Source: Streptomyces sp. NRRL F-525
Lineage (GTDB): Bacteria; Actinomycetota; Actinomycetes; Streptomycetales; Streptomycetaceae
Length of the DNA: 64,000 bases
Assembly (NCBI RefSeq): GCF_000716605.1
Contig: NZ_JNXE01000047.1
Coordinates: forward strand, 3,092 to 67,091
Direction of reading: 5' to 3'
Position numbers and translations under genes: made by a program. The notes beneath the pieces were generated by a model that did no database searches, was not told the origin of the DNA, and saw nothing but the letters and a program-made list of their open reading frames with translations. This document shows positions 43,849 through 52,928 of this stretch, piece after piece (within the stretch, counting starts at the first letter, position 1; every line of letters begins with the position of its first letter).

Positions 43849-43986
43849 TCAGTTCACGACTGCGCTGGTCGAACTGAGCTCGTCAGGGGTGTCCCACAGC
43901 CACGGCTCGCTGCCGAAGGTGTCCCGCAGGAACCGCCGCCGGCGTTCCTCCACGGTCGCGTACTTCGCGATGCGCACCCGGCCGTC
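43849..43986 (-). pseudogene. C-terminal fragment of a duplicated immunity-like gene
   Basis: Reading leftwards to the stop at 43849, the segment encodes EERRRRFLRDTFGSEPWLWDTPDEL. It is clearly related to EREKFLADTFGSQDLLWDLPDV of the adjacent intact gene, but it is in another frame and has no start of its own. It is a remnant of a tandem paralogue whose front was lost at the end of the intact gene. Confidence 0.65.
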
Positions 43987-44743
43987 ACCAGTTTCCGTAG
44001 TCCTCGACCAGTTGGGTGATCAGCGCGAGCAGCGCGTCGGCCCGGTGGCGGTCCTCGCGCTGGTTGCGCAGGGACTCGTCGGCGGCGCGGAGCCGGGCCA
44101 GGGCTGCCGGTTCGCCGTCCACCAGGTCATCGACCAACGGCGTGGTGACCAGGTCCAGGCACTCGGTGAGCAGCCGACGGGTGGTGTCGGACGGCAGGTG
44201 GGGATCGGGGTCGGCTAGCCCGGGGGTCAAGTACCGGGCGGGGTCGGTCAGGCTCCAGCCGACGACTGCGCCCTGCTGGACAAGGAGCGCTACGTCTGGG
44301 GCGATGCCGATGCGGGCCTCCAGCGGCTCGTCGAGGACGTCGAGGTCGCGCAGACAGGTCAGCACGGCGTCGCCGGGGGCACGGCACAGAACCGTGCACA
44401 TCTCATGCCGGAAGTTCTTGACCTCGTCCGCACGGAGCCCGCCCGGGCGTACCGCGGGCATGGCGGGAAGGCGGGCGGAGTCCTCGGCCGAGGCGGACTC
44501 TTCCGGCATCCGGAATTCGGCCCCGACCAGCTGTCGGCCGCTCGGATCGAAGCGGAAAACGTCAGGGAGGTCCCAGAGCAAGTCCTGGCTGCCGAACGTG
44601 TCCGCGAGGAACTTCTCTCGTTCGACCCTGTCCCCATAAGGGGAAACGATCATGAAAGTACCCAAGAGTCGGGGAACGAGGTGGAGTGGTTCGTCCGTCA
44701 CGGTCGCCCACCAGCCGCCGTCGAACTTCAGTTTCGTCGTCAT
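43985..44743 (-). CDS. putative immunity protein for the Rhs toxin tip
   Basis: A 252-residue protein of unknown family. The N-terminus starts MTTKLKFDGGWW, and the body is acidic and Leu-rich with no signal peptide or membrane segment, so it is cytoplasmic. It begins 7 nt after the stop of the Rhs gene, with the ribosome binding site GATGAGG overlapping that stop. This is the normal toxin-immunity arrangement and the basis for the call. A truncated paralogue follows immediately, suggesting that immunity genes have accumulated here. Confidence 0.6.
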   Translation of the reverse strand: MTTKLKFDGGWWATVTDEPLHLVPRLLGTFMIVSPYGDRVEREKFLADTFGSQDLLWDLPDVFRFDPSGRQLVGAEFRMPEESASAEDSARLPAMPAVRPGGLRADEVKNFRHEMCTVLCRAPGDAVLTCLRDLDVLDEPLEARIGIAPDVALLVQQGAVVGWSLTDPARYLTPGLADPDPHLPSDTTRRLLTECLDLVTTPLVDDLVDGEPAALARLRAADESLRNQREDRHRADALLALITQLVEDYGNW

Positions 44744-44750
44744 CACTGCC

Positions 44751-46262
44751 TCATCTGATCCGCACTGCCGGAGGCTGGAAGCCGCCGTCCTTGGCGGGAA
44801 TCGTGCCCTTCACGATGGCCTCGTCAGTCACCGGCGCACCGGGGTCCGTGGGCTTGCCGCCGAGCACGTTGGCCCCGGAGTGGCCCTTGACGCCCGATGG
44901 TCCGTACGCCGTGATGGCCTGGCCCTGGGTGTTGCCGGGGCCGTCGATCACCACGATGTCGTCGCCCTGTCTGAAGGTGAATGTCCCGGCCATGCCCGTC
45001 GAGTGGTAGACGGCGTCCGGGTTTTTCAGGATCTCGATGACCCGATCGTCAGTGAAGGCGTGTCGGGTGTCCCCGTGGTAGTCGAAACGCTTCTTGAACT
45101 CCCCGTTGTTCGCCCTGTCGATGATGCCGTCCACGATCTTGTCGATCCGCTTCTGGGCCCGCTCCTCCCTCGTGTATTTGGGCATGAGCCCCAGCGGGTC
45201 GCACCCGCTGTGCGGGTTGTCCACGTACGCGAGGGGATTCGGGGCGGGAGCCAGGCCGAGAGGATCCGGCGAGATGTAGCGGCCGGTCTCGGGGTCGTAG
45301 TGGCGGAAGCAGTTGTAGTGGAGGCCGGTCTCGGGGTCGTAGTACTGGCCGGGGAAACGCAGTGGGGTGTACGCCCCGGCGTCACGGGACCAGGCCGTGG
45401 TGCCCCAGAGTGTGCTCCGGGTGCGCCAGGCGATGTCGCCCGTCTCGTCGATGAGTTCGGTCGGGGTGCCGACGAGGTCCGTGGCGATGGCGAAGAACCG
45501 CCGGTCGATCTCCTCCTGGCGGTCGTCGGCCGTGAGGATGCGTTCGGTCTGGGCCAGGGGGACGACGTCACGGTGGTCCCAGGTCAGGGCGACCGTGTGC
45601 GGGACATCCGGCTGGTGGCTGGTCTGTTCACAGAGGGTCAGGCCGTCCCAGGCGAACCGGACCTCCTCGACCACGTCCTCGCTGCCGGCCGCCAGGCGCT
45701 GTTTCGCGGTGCGGCGGCCGAGCGGGTCGTAGCGGTACCTCCACCTGGTCCCGTCGGGGGTGGTCACGGAGGTGAGGCGGTTCTCCGCGTCCCATGTGTA
45801 GCGCCAGGTGTCCGGCTTGCGGGAGAGCCGGGTCCTCTGCCGCAGGACGACCCGGCCGAGGGCGTCGTGCTCGAAGCGGACGTCTCCGGCGCGGGTGAGA
45901 GTGGTGCCGGTGTAGGCACGCGCTCCGGTGGCCTCGCGGCCGGGGTGGCCGGAGGGCCAGGACGCCGAGGTCTGGTTGCCGGCGTCGTCGTAGGCGTACC
46001 GCTCCGTCCAGCCCTGGGCGTGGACTGCGGTGACCCGGCCCACGCGGTCGAGATCGAAGGTGCGGGAGCCCGACAACCGGTCCACGACAGAGGTCAAGTG
46101 GCCGTCGGCGCGGTAGGAGTAGGCGCGGCTGTTGACGTCGCGGCCCCCGGCGGTGATCTGCTGCGTGGCGAGCCGTCCGGCTTCGTCCCAGGCCGAGGTC
46201 ATGGCGATCGCGTCGCCGAAGACGCGGGCGAGTTCCCGGCCGGCGGCGTCGTGTGTTGTCGC
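44751..46262 (-). pseudogene. Rhs core fragment with C-terminal nuclease-like toxin tip
   Basis: About 500 codons of a YD-repeat Rhs protein whose N-terminal two-thirds are missing. YD repeats (TWDAENRLTSVTTPDGTRW) lead to the Rhs core end, DPETGRYISPDPLGL and DNPHSGCDPLGLMP, after which the variable toxin domain of about 140 residues begins. That tip (HAFTDDRVIEILKNPDAVYH and VVIDGPGNTQGQAITAYGP) resembles BECR-fold ribonucleases (colicin E5/D, EndoU, RelE group) in pattern; this is inference. The frame continues upstream of the first ATG (46202) to TTHDAAGRELARVF, where it meets the WXG gene fragment out of frame. Possibly a silent tip cassette. Confidence 0.7.
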
Positions 46263-46709
46263 GGTCCTTCTCGCCGTAACCAGTCGTCAGCACGGAATGG
46301 TTGATCTGGTCCAGGCTTTCCTGCGCCACCTTGTCGTTGGCGGCAAAGGGATCTCCGGCGACGGAGTTGTAGGCGACCTTCAGTGATCCCTTCACATACT
46401 CGTCCGTCTGGTGGAAGGTGCCGGCCGAGAGCCCCATCGCCTCCGCGAAGGCGTTGCCCTCGTCCATCAGCCCGCGAACTCCCCACTGCCACCGCTCGCA
46501 GAAGGTGTGCAGCATCGCGCCCAGTTGGTCGTCGCCGGCGTCCTTGCCGTCCATCTCCAGGCTGGTGAAGCCGCGGCCCGCACCGGCCCACCCCTTCATC
46601 GTCCCCAGCGAATCCAGCTCGCTCAGCGCCTTGTTGTGATGCCCTCCGCGATCAACTCCAGCCCCTGCACCCGCAGATCCGGCTGTTCGCCCCCATCCGG
46701 CGTCGTCAC
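46250..46709 (-). pseudogene. WXG100-like gene, frameshifted and joined to the Rhs fragment
   Basis: GTG 46709 with GGAGAGAC upstream begins VTTPDGGEQPDLRVQGLE, the usual start of the WXG-like partner of Streptomyces Rhs loci. Near 46631-46639 the frame breaks; restoring one base joins GIT to KALSELDSLG and then to FTSLEMDGKDAGDDQLGAM, ERWQWGVRGL and LDQINHSVLTTGYGEKDRDN. At about 46250 the sequence passes out of frame into Rhs YD repeats. A large internal deletion of the Rhs gene explains this junction. Confidence 0.65.
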
Positions 46710-46767
46710 TACCGTCTCTCCGTCGGTCGTCCGGCCTCGGCACCCGAGTCCGTGTCCCACACGCTGC

Positions 46768-47571
46768 TCACACGCGTTCCGGTTCCGCTTCCGGCGCTGC
46801 ACCGTCGATGTCCGGCCGGTCCACGGCGACCGCCTCCGGCACGATCCCCACCACCGGCGGCAGCACCAGTCCCCGCTCGCCGTCGCCGGCATCCACCAGC
46901 ACCCCGCACGGCAACCCGGCCTCCGCGGCCATCGCCGGAACACCGGCGTCCAGCACCGCGGCGCCCCACACCGCCCGGTACCGCCAGGACCGGTCGCTCT
47001 CCCCGCGCGCCCTCGCATACCGTGCGAGTGCGGCCTCGTCGCTGAACGCGAGCAGCCACCGCGCCCCGTGCATCTCCACCGTCAGGGCGGCGCCGTTCTC
47101 TCCATACGGAACGAGGACGCGGCGGCGACGGAACTCGCCGATTCTCGCCATGACTTCGCGTTGGTGTGCGCGGAGTTGAGTGGCCTGTTCCGGAGAGGGC
47201 GGCACCTCTGCCCTGGCAGCCGGCTGTGCACCTGCGTCTGCGGATTCCGGAGCGGCTGGTGCAGGGCCGGTCGTCGTTACGGTCGTGACTGTTGCCGCTA
47301 CGGTCGACTTCGCGGTGGCAAACCTGCCGGTGTTCGAGGTCGGTTGCGGTGCAGAGAAGGCTTCGTCGGGAGGCGTCGACGCGTGGGCCGCGCGCAAAAG
47401 GGTCTGTTCCGCGATGTCCGCTAGCGCCGACCTGGGCGGATGGGGCTCGGTTTCGTCCGTCGTTCCTGCCGATTCCGTCGGCTCCCCGCCGCCCACAGCG
47501 TCTTCCCCTCGCCGGAGATGTCTTGTGCGACTCCGGATGCTTTCGCCCAGTGAAAAAATTGTCATGTTCAC
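46768..47571 (-). CDS. SseB-like N-terminal-domain protein upstream of Rhs remnant
   Basis: A 267-residue protein. The first about 115 residues are low-complexity Ala/Thr/Pro; the folded part (about 120-265) has GRFRRRRVLVPYG-type strands, VEMHGARWLLAFSDEAALARY and GLPCGVLVDAGDGERGLVLPP, which match the SseB-type domain often found just before WXG and Rhs genes in Streptomyces. This suggests a role in polymorphic-toxin secretion or assembly. Start assignment is uncertain: GTG 47571 and ATG 47565 are possible, and an internal start is likely given the poor N-terminus. Confidence 0.6.
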   Translation of the reverse strand: MNMTIFSLGESIRSRTRHLRRGEDAVGGGEPTESAGTTDETEPHPPRSALADIAEQTLLRAAHASTPPDEAFSAPQPTSNTGRFATAKSTVAATVTTVTTTGPAPAAPESADAGAQPAARAEVPPSPEQATQLRAHQREVMARIGEFRRRRVLVPYGENGAALTVEMHGARWLLAFSDEAALARYARARGESDRSWRYRAVWGAAVLDAGVPAMAAEAGLPCGVLVDAGDGERGLVLPPVVGIVPEAVAVDRPDIDGAAPEAEPERV

Positions 47572-47612
47572 ATGCGCGGACTGATGCAGGCAATGTCCGC
47601 CGGATCAACAAC

Positions 47613-48146
47613 ATGCAAAGCATCGGTCAACTAGCGGAGTTGGCAAGGGAATCGACGCTGGTGCGTGACATGGACTCGCTCAACACGGGCGGTTTCGCCG
47701 GAGGCGGTGGCCCGGGCAACCCAGACAACGCCTACCAGCTCCGGATGGCCGGCTATCCGGAGCGCGAGGTACCCCTGGTCGGCCGTAGGCAGGGACTCAT
47801 GGTGGACGGGATACGCCCCACCGACGGCTACCTGGTCGAGGCGAAGCATGTCCGCGACCCGGACTGCGCCAAGCGGAGCTTCCGCAGTATCGAGCGGGTC
47901 AACGAGACGCTCGCCAAGCCGGTGAAGGTGGACGCCAACGGCAGTCCGAAGTGGGATCCGCTCGTCGACGGCATGTACCGCAGTGACGAATCAGAACTCA
48001 GGCGGTACAAGAGCGCGATGGCCAACCCGGCGAACTCCGAGGTCCGAGGGCTTGAGATCGTGACCAACGGCAAGGACAGCGCACCCTACTGGGAGTCGAT
48101 GATGGCCATGAACGGTGTCACCGGCTCCGCACGGTACGTGCCCTGA
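47613..48146 (+). CDS. orphan restriction-endonuclease-fold toxin domain (Tox-REase type)
   Basis: About 177 residues from ATG 47613. After a Gly-rich lead (GGGGPGNPDNAYQLRMAGYP) comes a PD-(D/E)XK-like core: LMVDGIRPTDGYLVEAKHVR gives the Asp and the Glu-x-Lys, and a C-terminal block VRGLEIVTNGKDSAPYW completes the pattern of REase-fold toxin 2-type tips of polymorphic toxins. No secretion or WXG domain is attached, so this is an orphan tip left from a larger toxin, although it could still be translated. A small cytoplasmic protein gene follows at once, in toxin-immunity order. Confidence 0.7.
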   Translation: MQSIGQLAELARESTLVRDMDSLNTGGFAGGGGPGNPDNAYQLRMAGYPEREVPLVGRRQGLMVDGIRPTDGYLVEAKHVRDPDCAKRSFRSIERVNETLAKPVKVDANGSPKWDPLVDGMYRSDESELRRYKSAMANPANSEVRGLEIVTNGKDSAPYWESMMAMNGVTGSARYVP

Positions 48147-48161
48147 GATTGAGGGAATTCT

Positions 48162-48617
48162 GTGGCAGCCGAGTACAACCCGCGATCGAACTTCGTCTTC
48201 GCTCCGCCTGAGGACAACGGGGGCGCTTGGCAGGCGAGTCTGGAGACGTTCAGGGACGCGTTGGAACGAGCGTTTCCCGACGCGTTCCTGGAGACGAACA
48301 CGTCCTCTCTGCGGGACGTTCCCGTCCTGGACTTCGAGATCGAGGTGGCGCCGGAGGTGTGGGTGGCGGGCACGGCCGCCATGCCCGCTCCGGACTACGC
48401 CCACGTCAGCATCATCGACGTGACGGTGGACGCGGCGGCCCTGTTCGCCCAGTGGCTCCGCGACGCGTACGTCCCCTCTCCCACCAGCGTGCGTTTCCTG
48501 AGCAGCTTCGTCATGGAGAACGGCGACGAGGTCCCGTGGCCCTTGCCGGCGACAGGCGACGCCGCCGCGATCGAGGCCATGATGCGCAGCCACCTCGCAG
48601 CAGCCGGGGCGGAGTAG
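48162..48617 (+). CDS. putative immunity protein paired with the REase-fold toxin
   Basis: A 151-residue acidic cytoplasmic protein (SLETFRDALERAFPDAFLE, SIIDVTVDAAALFAQWLRD) of no family I can name. It starts 16 nt after the toxin stop with GAGGG upstream. Size, acidity and position are those of an immunity protein. Downstream, 48618-48752, holds nothing recognisable. Confidence 0.6.
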   Translation: MAAEYNPRSNFVFAPPEDNGGAWQASLETFRDALERAFPDAFLETNTSSLRDVPVLDFEIEVAPEVWVAGTAAMPAPDYAHVSIIDVTVDAAALFAQWLRDAYVPSPTSVRFLSSFVMENGDEVPWPLPATGDAAAIEAMMRSHLAAAGAE

Positions 48618-48752
48618 CCCGCACGCCGTAGAGGCAGAGAAGCAGGTGCCCTGGCGAGTCGGTCAACGGGACATGGTGGACTCGGCGTTCGGCGTTCGGC
48701 GGAGGCGTGGGTCGCCGGAGATCGGTGGATCGGGCGTCAGTCACCGCATCGA

Positions 48753-50837
48753 TCAGTCCGGGCGCGGCCCCGCCCCCCGCGCCACCTCCCGCAGCAACGG
48801 CCGGCTCGCCGCGCTCGCCCCCGCCAACCCCGCGAAGCCCAGCGCCAGGCAGCCGGCCAGGAGGGTGAGACCCCCGGCGTCCAGGTGTGGTGTGCCGCCG
48901 CCGAAGGTCAGCGGGGCCGCGCAGAACAGGCCCGTCAGAACCGCGCCGGTCGTCAGTACCGCGCCCGGCAGTACCGACTCCGTGCGCCTCGCCGTGTCCA
49001 GGACGCGGAGGGGCGTGCCGGCGAGGTGGAGCAGGCCGTAGGTGCGGCGGCGGTCCAGGACCGAGGAGGCCGCCGTGATGCCGGTCGAGGCGATGGCGAT
49101 GGTGAAACTCGCGGCCAGGACGGTCAGGGTCGAGAGGTGGAAGTCGTGGTCGAACTCCCGTGACTGCCAGTCGATGTCCGTGCCGGTGAGGGGGTACTGG
49201 CCGGGGATGAGACCGGTCAGCGCGGCGCGTGCCGCGTCCATGCGGCTCGGGTCGGTGATGGTCGCCGTGAGCTGCCGTTCGCCACCGGCGTTGCCTGCCC
49301 CACCGTCACCCTCAACCCCCCTGCCACCAGCGCCACTTGCCCCAGTGCCCGTAGCCACCCAAGTCGTCGTCACACCAACCGTCGCCCTGATCCCCGCCTC
49401 CCTCAACCGCCCCTCCGCCGACTCCCGCACCGCCGCGACCCGCCCGCTCGGTACGGCGAGGGACAGTTGGCCGGGGGTGTCCCACGGGGAGCCCGCCGCG
49501 ATGCTGAACAGGGCGAAGAAGCCGGCTACGAAGCCTGCCAGGGTGAGGCCCGAGACCGCGCGCCAGACCGACTTGGGGTCGTCCAGCAGGCGGCGGCCGG
49601 CCAGGAGGGTCGTTGGGCGGCGGGCCAGGTCCGTCACCAGGGAGCCCAACGTGCCTACCACCCAAGGGCCGATGACCGACAGCGCGGCGAAGACGGCCGC
49701 GCAGCAGTACACCACCGCGTTGATGTCCATCGGCCTGCCCTTGGAGAGCTGCCAGTAGCCGACGAGTACGGCGACGAACAGCAGGGCGCGCACGGCGTTC
49801 AGGCGGGGGGTGCGGGAACGCCGTACGACTCCCAACGGGCCTACGACCACCTGGCGCAGCCCCGCCAACGCGCTGACCGTCACCATCAGGACCACGCCGG
49901 TGAGGACGGCGAGGAGGACCGGCACGCCCACCCAGAGGTCGGCGACGTACCAACTACCGCCCGCCACCGGGACGTTGGACGCCAGGGGGAGCAGTGCCGC
50001 GTAGCCCAGCGCGCCCGTCACCGCTCCCGCCGTGGCCGTCAGTGCCGCCTCCGCCGCCGCCATTCCCGCTATGCGGCTCGGTGCCGCGCCGAGCAGGCGT
50101 AGCAGGGCCAGTCGGCTGTCCCGGCGGGAGACGGACAGGCGGGCGGAGGAGGCGCCGAGGAGCAGGAGGGGGATGATCACCAGGGCTGTCGCGAGCTTCG
50201 TCAGGTCCTGGTACTGGGCGGTCATGCCGTCCGCCGGGCGTGCTCCCTCGAAGTTCGCTATGGGAGTGGGGGTCACTATGTCGCCGGGGCGGCGCGGGTC
50301 CGTGCCGCGTTTCGTCGTCATCGTGGGGGAGTTGGCCTCGTAGCCGACCACCGCCACCAGCTCGCCCGGCCTCGCTAGCGCGGCTCGGCCCAGGATGCCT
50401 GTGGGGGGTTCGGACGGCGACCCCGGCGACCCCGAGAGTCCCAACAGCCCTCGTACACCCGGGAGTTCCGCCAGAGCCGGTGAAGTCCATACCTCGCCCG
50501 GCTCGGGAAAGCGGGGCATGCCCGGTGGTGCGGGGGGACTCGTCCGGCCGCCCGGGAGCGCCGCTACGTCTACGACCGTCACCGGGTTGCCGTCGACGAA
50601 CGTGGTCGCCACGGCCTGGATCGCCACCGCCCGCGCGGAGTTGGACTTCGCGGGGGTGCGCCAGTCCGTGTGGGCGGCGCGGGCGCCGAAGCCCAGGTTG
50701 GCGGCCACGCACAGGAACAGGAGCGCGGTGCAGAGGGCGGAGGCGGCCACGGAGAGGGCCACGCCGAGGTTGCCGTGGCGGCCGCCGCCGCGCAACAGGC
50801 GCCAAGTCAGCGTCCAGGTGGTGTGGTTGGCCTTCAT
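48753..50837 (-). CDS. FtsX-like ABC transporter permease
   Basis: A 694-residue membrane protein with about ten transmembrane segments arranged as two FtsX/MacB-type units separated by extracellular loops; one loop carries a Gly-rich insert (TGTGASGAGGRGVEGDGGAG). The start is ATG 50837 (MKANHTTWTLTWRLL), which overlaps the ATPase stop as ATGA, so the two are coupled. With the ATPase it forms a MacB/LolCDE-like exporter or mechanotransmission complex. The divergent two-component system beside it suggests induction by an envelope stress signal or antimicrobial peptide, as in BceAB-like modules (inference). Confidence 0.87.
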   Translation of the reverse strand: MKANHTTWTLTWRLLRGGGRHGNLGVALSVAASALCTALLFLCVAANLGFGARAAHTDWRTPAKSNSARAVAIQAVATTFVDGNPVTVVDVAALPGGRTSPPAPPGMPRFPEPGEVWTSPALAELPGVRGLLGLSGSPGSPSEPPTGILGRAALARPGELVAVVGYEANSPTMTTKRGTDPRRPGDIVTPTPIANFEGARPADGMTAQYQDLTKLATALVIIPLLLLGASSARLSVSRRDSRLALLRLLGAAPSRIAGMAAAEAALTATAGAVTGALGYAALLPLASNVPVAGGSWYVADLWVGVPVLLAVLTGVVLMVTVSALAGLRQVVVGPLGVVRRSRTPRLNAVRALLFVAVLVGYWQLSKGRPMDINAVVYCCAAVFAALSVIGPWVVGTLGSLVTDLARRPTTLLAGRRLLDDPKSVWRAVSGLTLAGFVAGFFALFSIAAGSPWDTPGQLSLAVPSGRVAAVRESAEGRLREAGIRATVGVTTTWVATGTGASGAGGRGVEGDGGAGNAGGERQLTATITDPSRMDAARAALTGLIPGQYPLTGTDIDWQSREFDHDFHLSTLTVLAASFTIAIASTGITAASSVLDRRRTYGLLHLAGTPLRVLDTARRTESVLPGAVLTTGAVLTGLFCAAPLTFGGGTPHLDAGGLTLLAGCLALGFAGLAGASAASRPLLREVARGAGPRPD

Positions 50838-51568
50838 CGGCCCGCTCCTGTGTTCGCTACGGCGCCCCGCGAGGCCGCCGTCTCTCCTACGATCCGTCCG
50901 TCCCGCACCCGCACCGTACGGTCGCACCAGCGGGCGACCGACTCGTCGTGGGTGACCACCACCAGTGCCGCGTTCTGCTCCCTGGTGACCCGCACCAGCA
51001 GGCTGATCACCTCCTGGCCCGTCGTCTGGTCGAGGGCGCCGGTCGGTTCGTCGGCGAAGACGACCTGGGCGCCGGCGACCAACGCCCTTGCCAGGGCGAC
51101 CCGTTGGGCCTGGCCGCCGGAGAGCTGGCCGGGGCGGCTGTCCTCCTTGCCGTCCAGGCCCAGGGGTGCGAACCAGGTGCGGGCCTGGCGTTCCGCCTCG
51201 CGGCGGGGTGTGCCGCCGAGCATCAGAGGGAGGGCCACGTTCTCCACGGCCGGGAGTTCGGGCAGCAACTGGCCGAACTGGAAGACGAATCCGAAGCGGA
51301 CCCGGCGCAACTCGCTGCGGTGCGGCTCGCGCAGCTGGTCGATGCGTTCGCCGTCCAGCAACACCTGTCCGCTGTCCGGGCGTTCGATGTTCGCCAGGCA
51401 GTGCAGCAGCGTCGACTTGCCCGAACCCGAAGGGCCCATCACGGCCACGGACTCACCGGCGCGCACCGCGATGTCCACCGCGTCGAGCGCCTGCGTCGAC
51501 CCGAAGGACTTGGACAGTGCGATGCCCTGCAACACCGGCGGAGGAACAGGAGGTGAGGTGGGATTCAT
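50834..51568 (-). CDS. ABC transporter ATP-binding protein
   Basis: A 244-residue ATPase of the LolD/MacB/FtsE type. Walker A is GPSGSGKST, the Q-loop lies in FVFQFGQLLPEL, the signature is LSGGQAQRVALARAL, Walker B is VVFADEPTGALD and the switch histidine is in VVVTHD. ATG 51568 (MNPTSPP) is preferred. It partners the overlapping permease gene and is divergent from the sensor kinase gene across 118 bp. Confidence 0.93.
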   Translation of the reverse strand: MNPTSPPVPPPVLQGIALSKSFGSTQALDAVDIAVRAGESVAVMGPSGSGKSTLLHCLANIERPDSGQVLLDGERIDQLREPHRSELRRVRFGFVFQFGQLLPELPAVENVALPLMLGGTPRREAERQARTWFAPLGLDGKEDSRPGQLSGGQAQRVALARALVAGAQVVFADEPTGALDQTTGQEVISLLVRVTREQNAALVVVTHDESVARWCDRTVRVRDGRIVGETAASRGAVANTGAGR

Positions 51569-51686
51569 GCGCCCAACATGCCGGGCCGCCACGGCACTTC
51601 GCCTCGGCCGGGCGACCGGTTCGCGCTCCTCGCATCGTCCTTTCGGCCGAGGCCGGGTGACAACGGGCGCCCCTACGCTGCGAGTT

Positions 51687-52928
51687 GTGCGAGAACTGGA
51701 CGATCAGAATCTGGGCGACGACCAGACGGCCCTCTCCCGGCTGTCCCGCCGTACCGCGCTCACCGCGCTGGCCCTGGTCATGGCGTTGTTGTGGGTGCTC
51801 GACGTGGCCTCCGTCGTCCCCACCGCCGGGCTCGAAGGGAACGGGGTCTGGTGGCGGGTGGTGCCCGGTGTCGTGGCCGCGGCGGCCCTGCTGCTGCCCG
51901 GCAGGGCGCCCTCGCTTACCTGGGGCGCGTGGGTCGCCGTGGTCGTCTCCTGGGCGGTCACCCTGGGGTTGCTGACGTCGGTGACGCCGTCCTTCGCCGG
52001 ATGGGGGCTGCTGGAGACGCTGTGTCTGCTGCTCCTGCTGGTGCGTACGGCGAAGGACGTGTCGTCGCCCTGGGCGGCCGCAACTCTGGGCACCGCGCTG
52101 GGTGTTGCCGTGATCGCGGCGCCGATGCGCCTGGACGCGAACGGGGTCGTCTTCTCCTTCTTGCTGACCTTCCCCACGGGTGCCGCCGTCGGGCTCGGCT
52201 GCTATCTGCGGAGCCTCGACGACCGCAGAAGGCGTGCCGTCGCCGATGTGCGGCAGAGCGAGCGGCTCGAACTCGCCCGGGAACTGCATGACTTCGTCGC
52301 TCACCACGTCACCGGGATCGTCGTGCAGGCGCAGGCCGCGCGGGCGATCCGGGAGAGCGCGCCCGAGCAGGTGGACGTGCTGCTGGGGCACATCGAGCGG
52401 GCCGGGTCCGAAACCCTGCAGTCCATGCGGAAGTTGGTGCGGGTGCTGCGCGAGGACGACGGGCGGGCGGTGCGGCCGGGAGACCTCTTCGCCGAACTCG
52501 GGGAACTGGTCGCCGCATTCGCCGAGCGTGACGCCCCCGCCACCCTCCAGGTCGCGGCCGAGGTGCGGCAGGCGCGGCCCGATCCCGAGGTGGAGACGTC
52601 CGTGCGGAACGTGGTGCGGGAGGGGCTGACGAACGTACGACGGCATGCCTCGGGATCGCCGTCCGTGTCCGTGCGGGTCGCGCTGGCGGGGGAGGGCGAC
52701 GGGGACGGGCGGCGGCTTCGGGTCGAGGTGCACAACGCGCCGTCCTCGCGGCGGGCCGCGCCGAACGCCGAACCGCTCGGCGGGCGGGGCGGGTTGGGCC
52801 TCGTCGGGCTGGCCGAGCGCGCCGAGGCCGTCGGGGGCACGCTGCACGCGAGCCGGGCGGAGGACGGGGGGTGGCGGCTGACGGCGGAGTTTCCGTTGCG
52901 CGGGGCTGTGGCAGGATCGCCCGCATGA
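51687..52928 (+). CDS. NarL-type sensor histidine kinase
   Basis: A 413-residue kinase. Five or six N-terminal transmembrane segments (to about residue 175) are followed by the HisKA_3 dimerisation box with phosphoacceptor His201 (ELARELHDFVAHHVTGIV) and a HATPase domain (N-box REGLTNVRRHA; G-box GGRGGLGLVGLAERA). The GTG at 51687 has TACGCT seven nt upstream and no ribosome binding site, so the transcript may be leaderless. It overlaps the response regulator start by 4 bp. The adjacent divergent ABC exporter is its likely target. Confidence 0.92.
   Translation: MRELDDQNLGDDQTALSRLSRRTALTALALVMALLWVLDVASVVPTAGLEGNGVWWRVVPGVVAAAALLLPGRAPSLTWGAWVAVVVSWAVTLGLLTSVTPSFAGWGLLETLCLLLLLVRTAKDVSSPWAAATLGTALGVAVIAAPMRLDANGVVFSFLLTFPTGAAVGLGCYLRSLDDRRRRAVADVRQSERLELARELHDFVAHHVTGIVVQAQAARAIRESAPEQVDVLLGHIERAGSETLQSMRKLVRVLREDDGRAVRPGDLFAELGELVAAFAERDAPATLQVAAEVRQARPDPEVETSVRNVVREGLTNVRRHASGSPSVSVRVALAGEGDGDGRRLRVEVHNAPSSRRAAPNAEPLGGRGGLGLVGLAERAEAVGGTLHASRAEDGGWRLTAEFPLRGAVAGSPA

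Noticed and set aside
44652-46304. A 550-codon plus-strand frame opposite the Rhs fragment
   Set aside because: Val/Gly/Ala low-complexity shadow; the minus strand shows YD repeats and the Rhs core.
21690-48700. A second copy of the tRNA-Thr 3' end as an attachment site, and an integrase gene
   Set aside because: Looked for by eye and not found; the island border claim therefore rests on gene content only.
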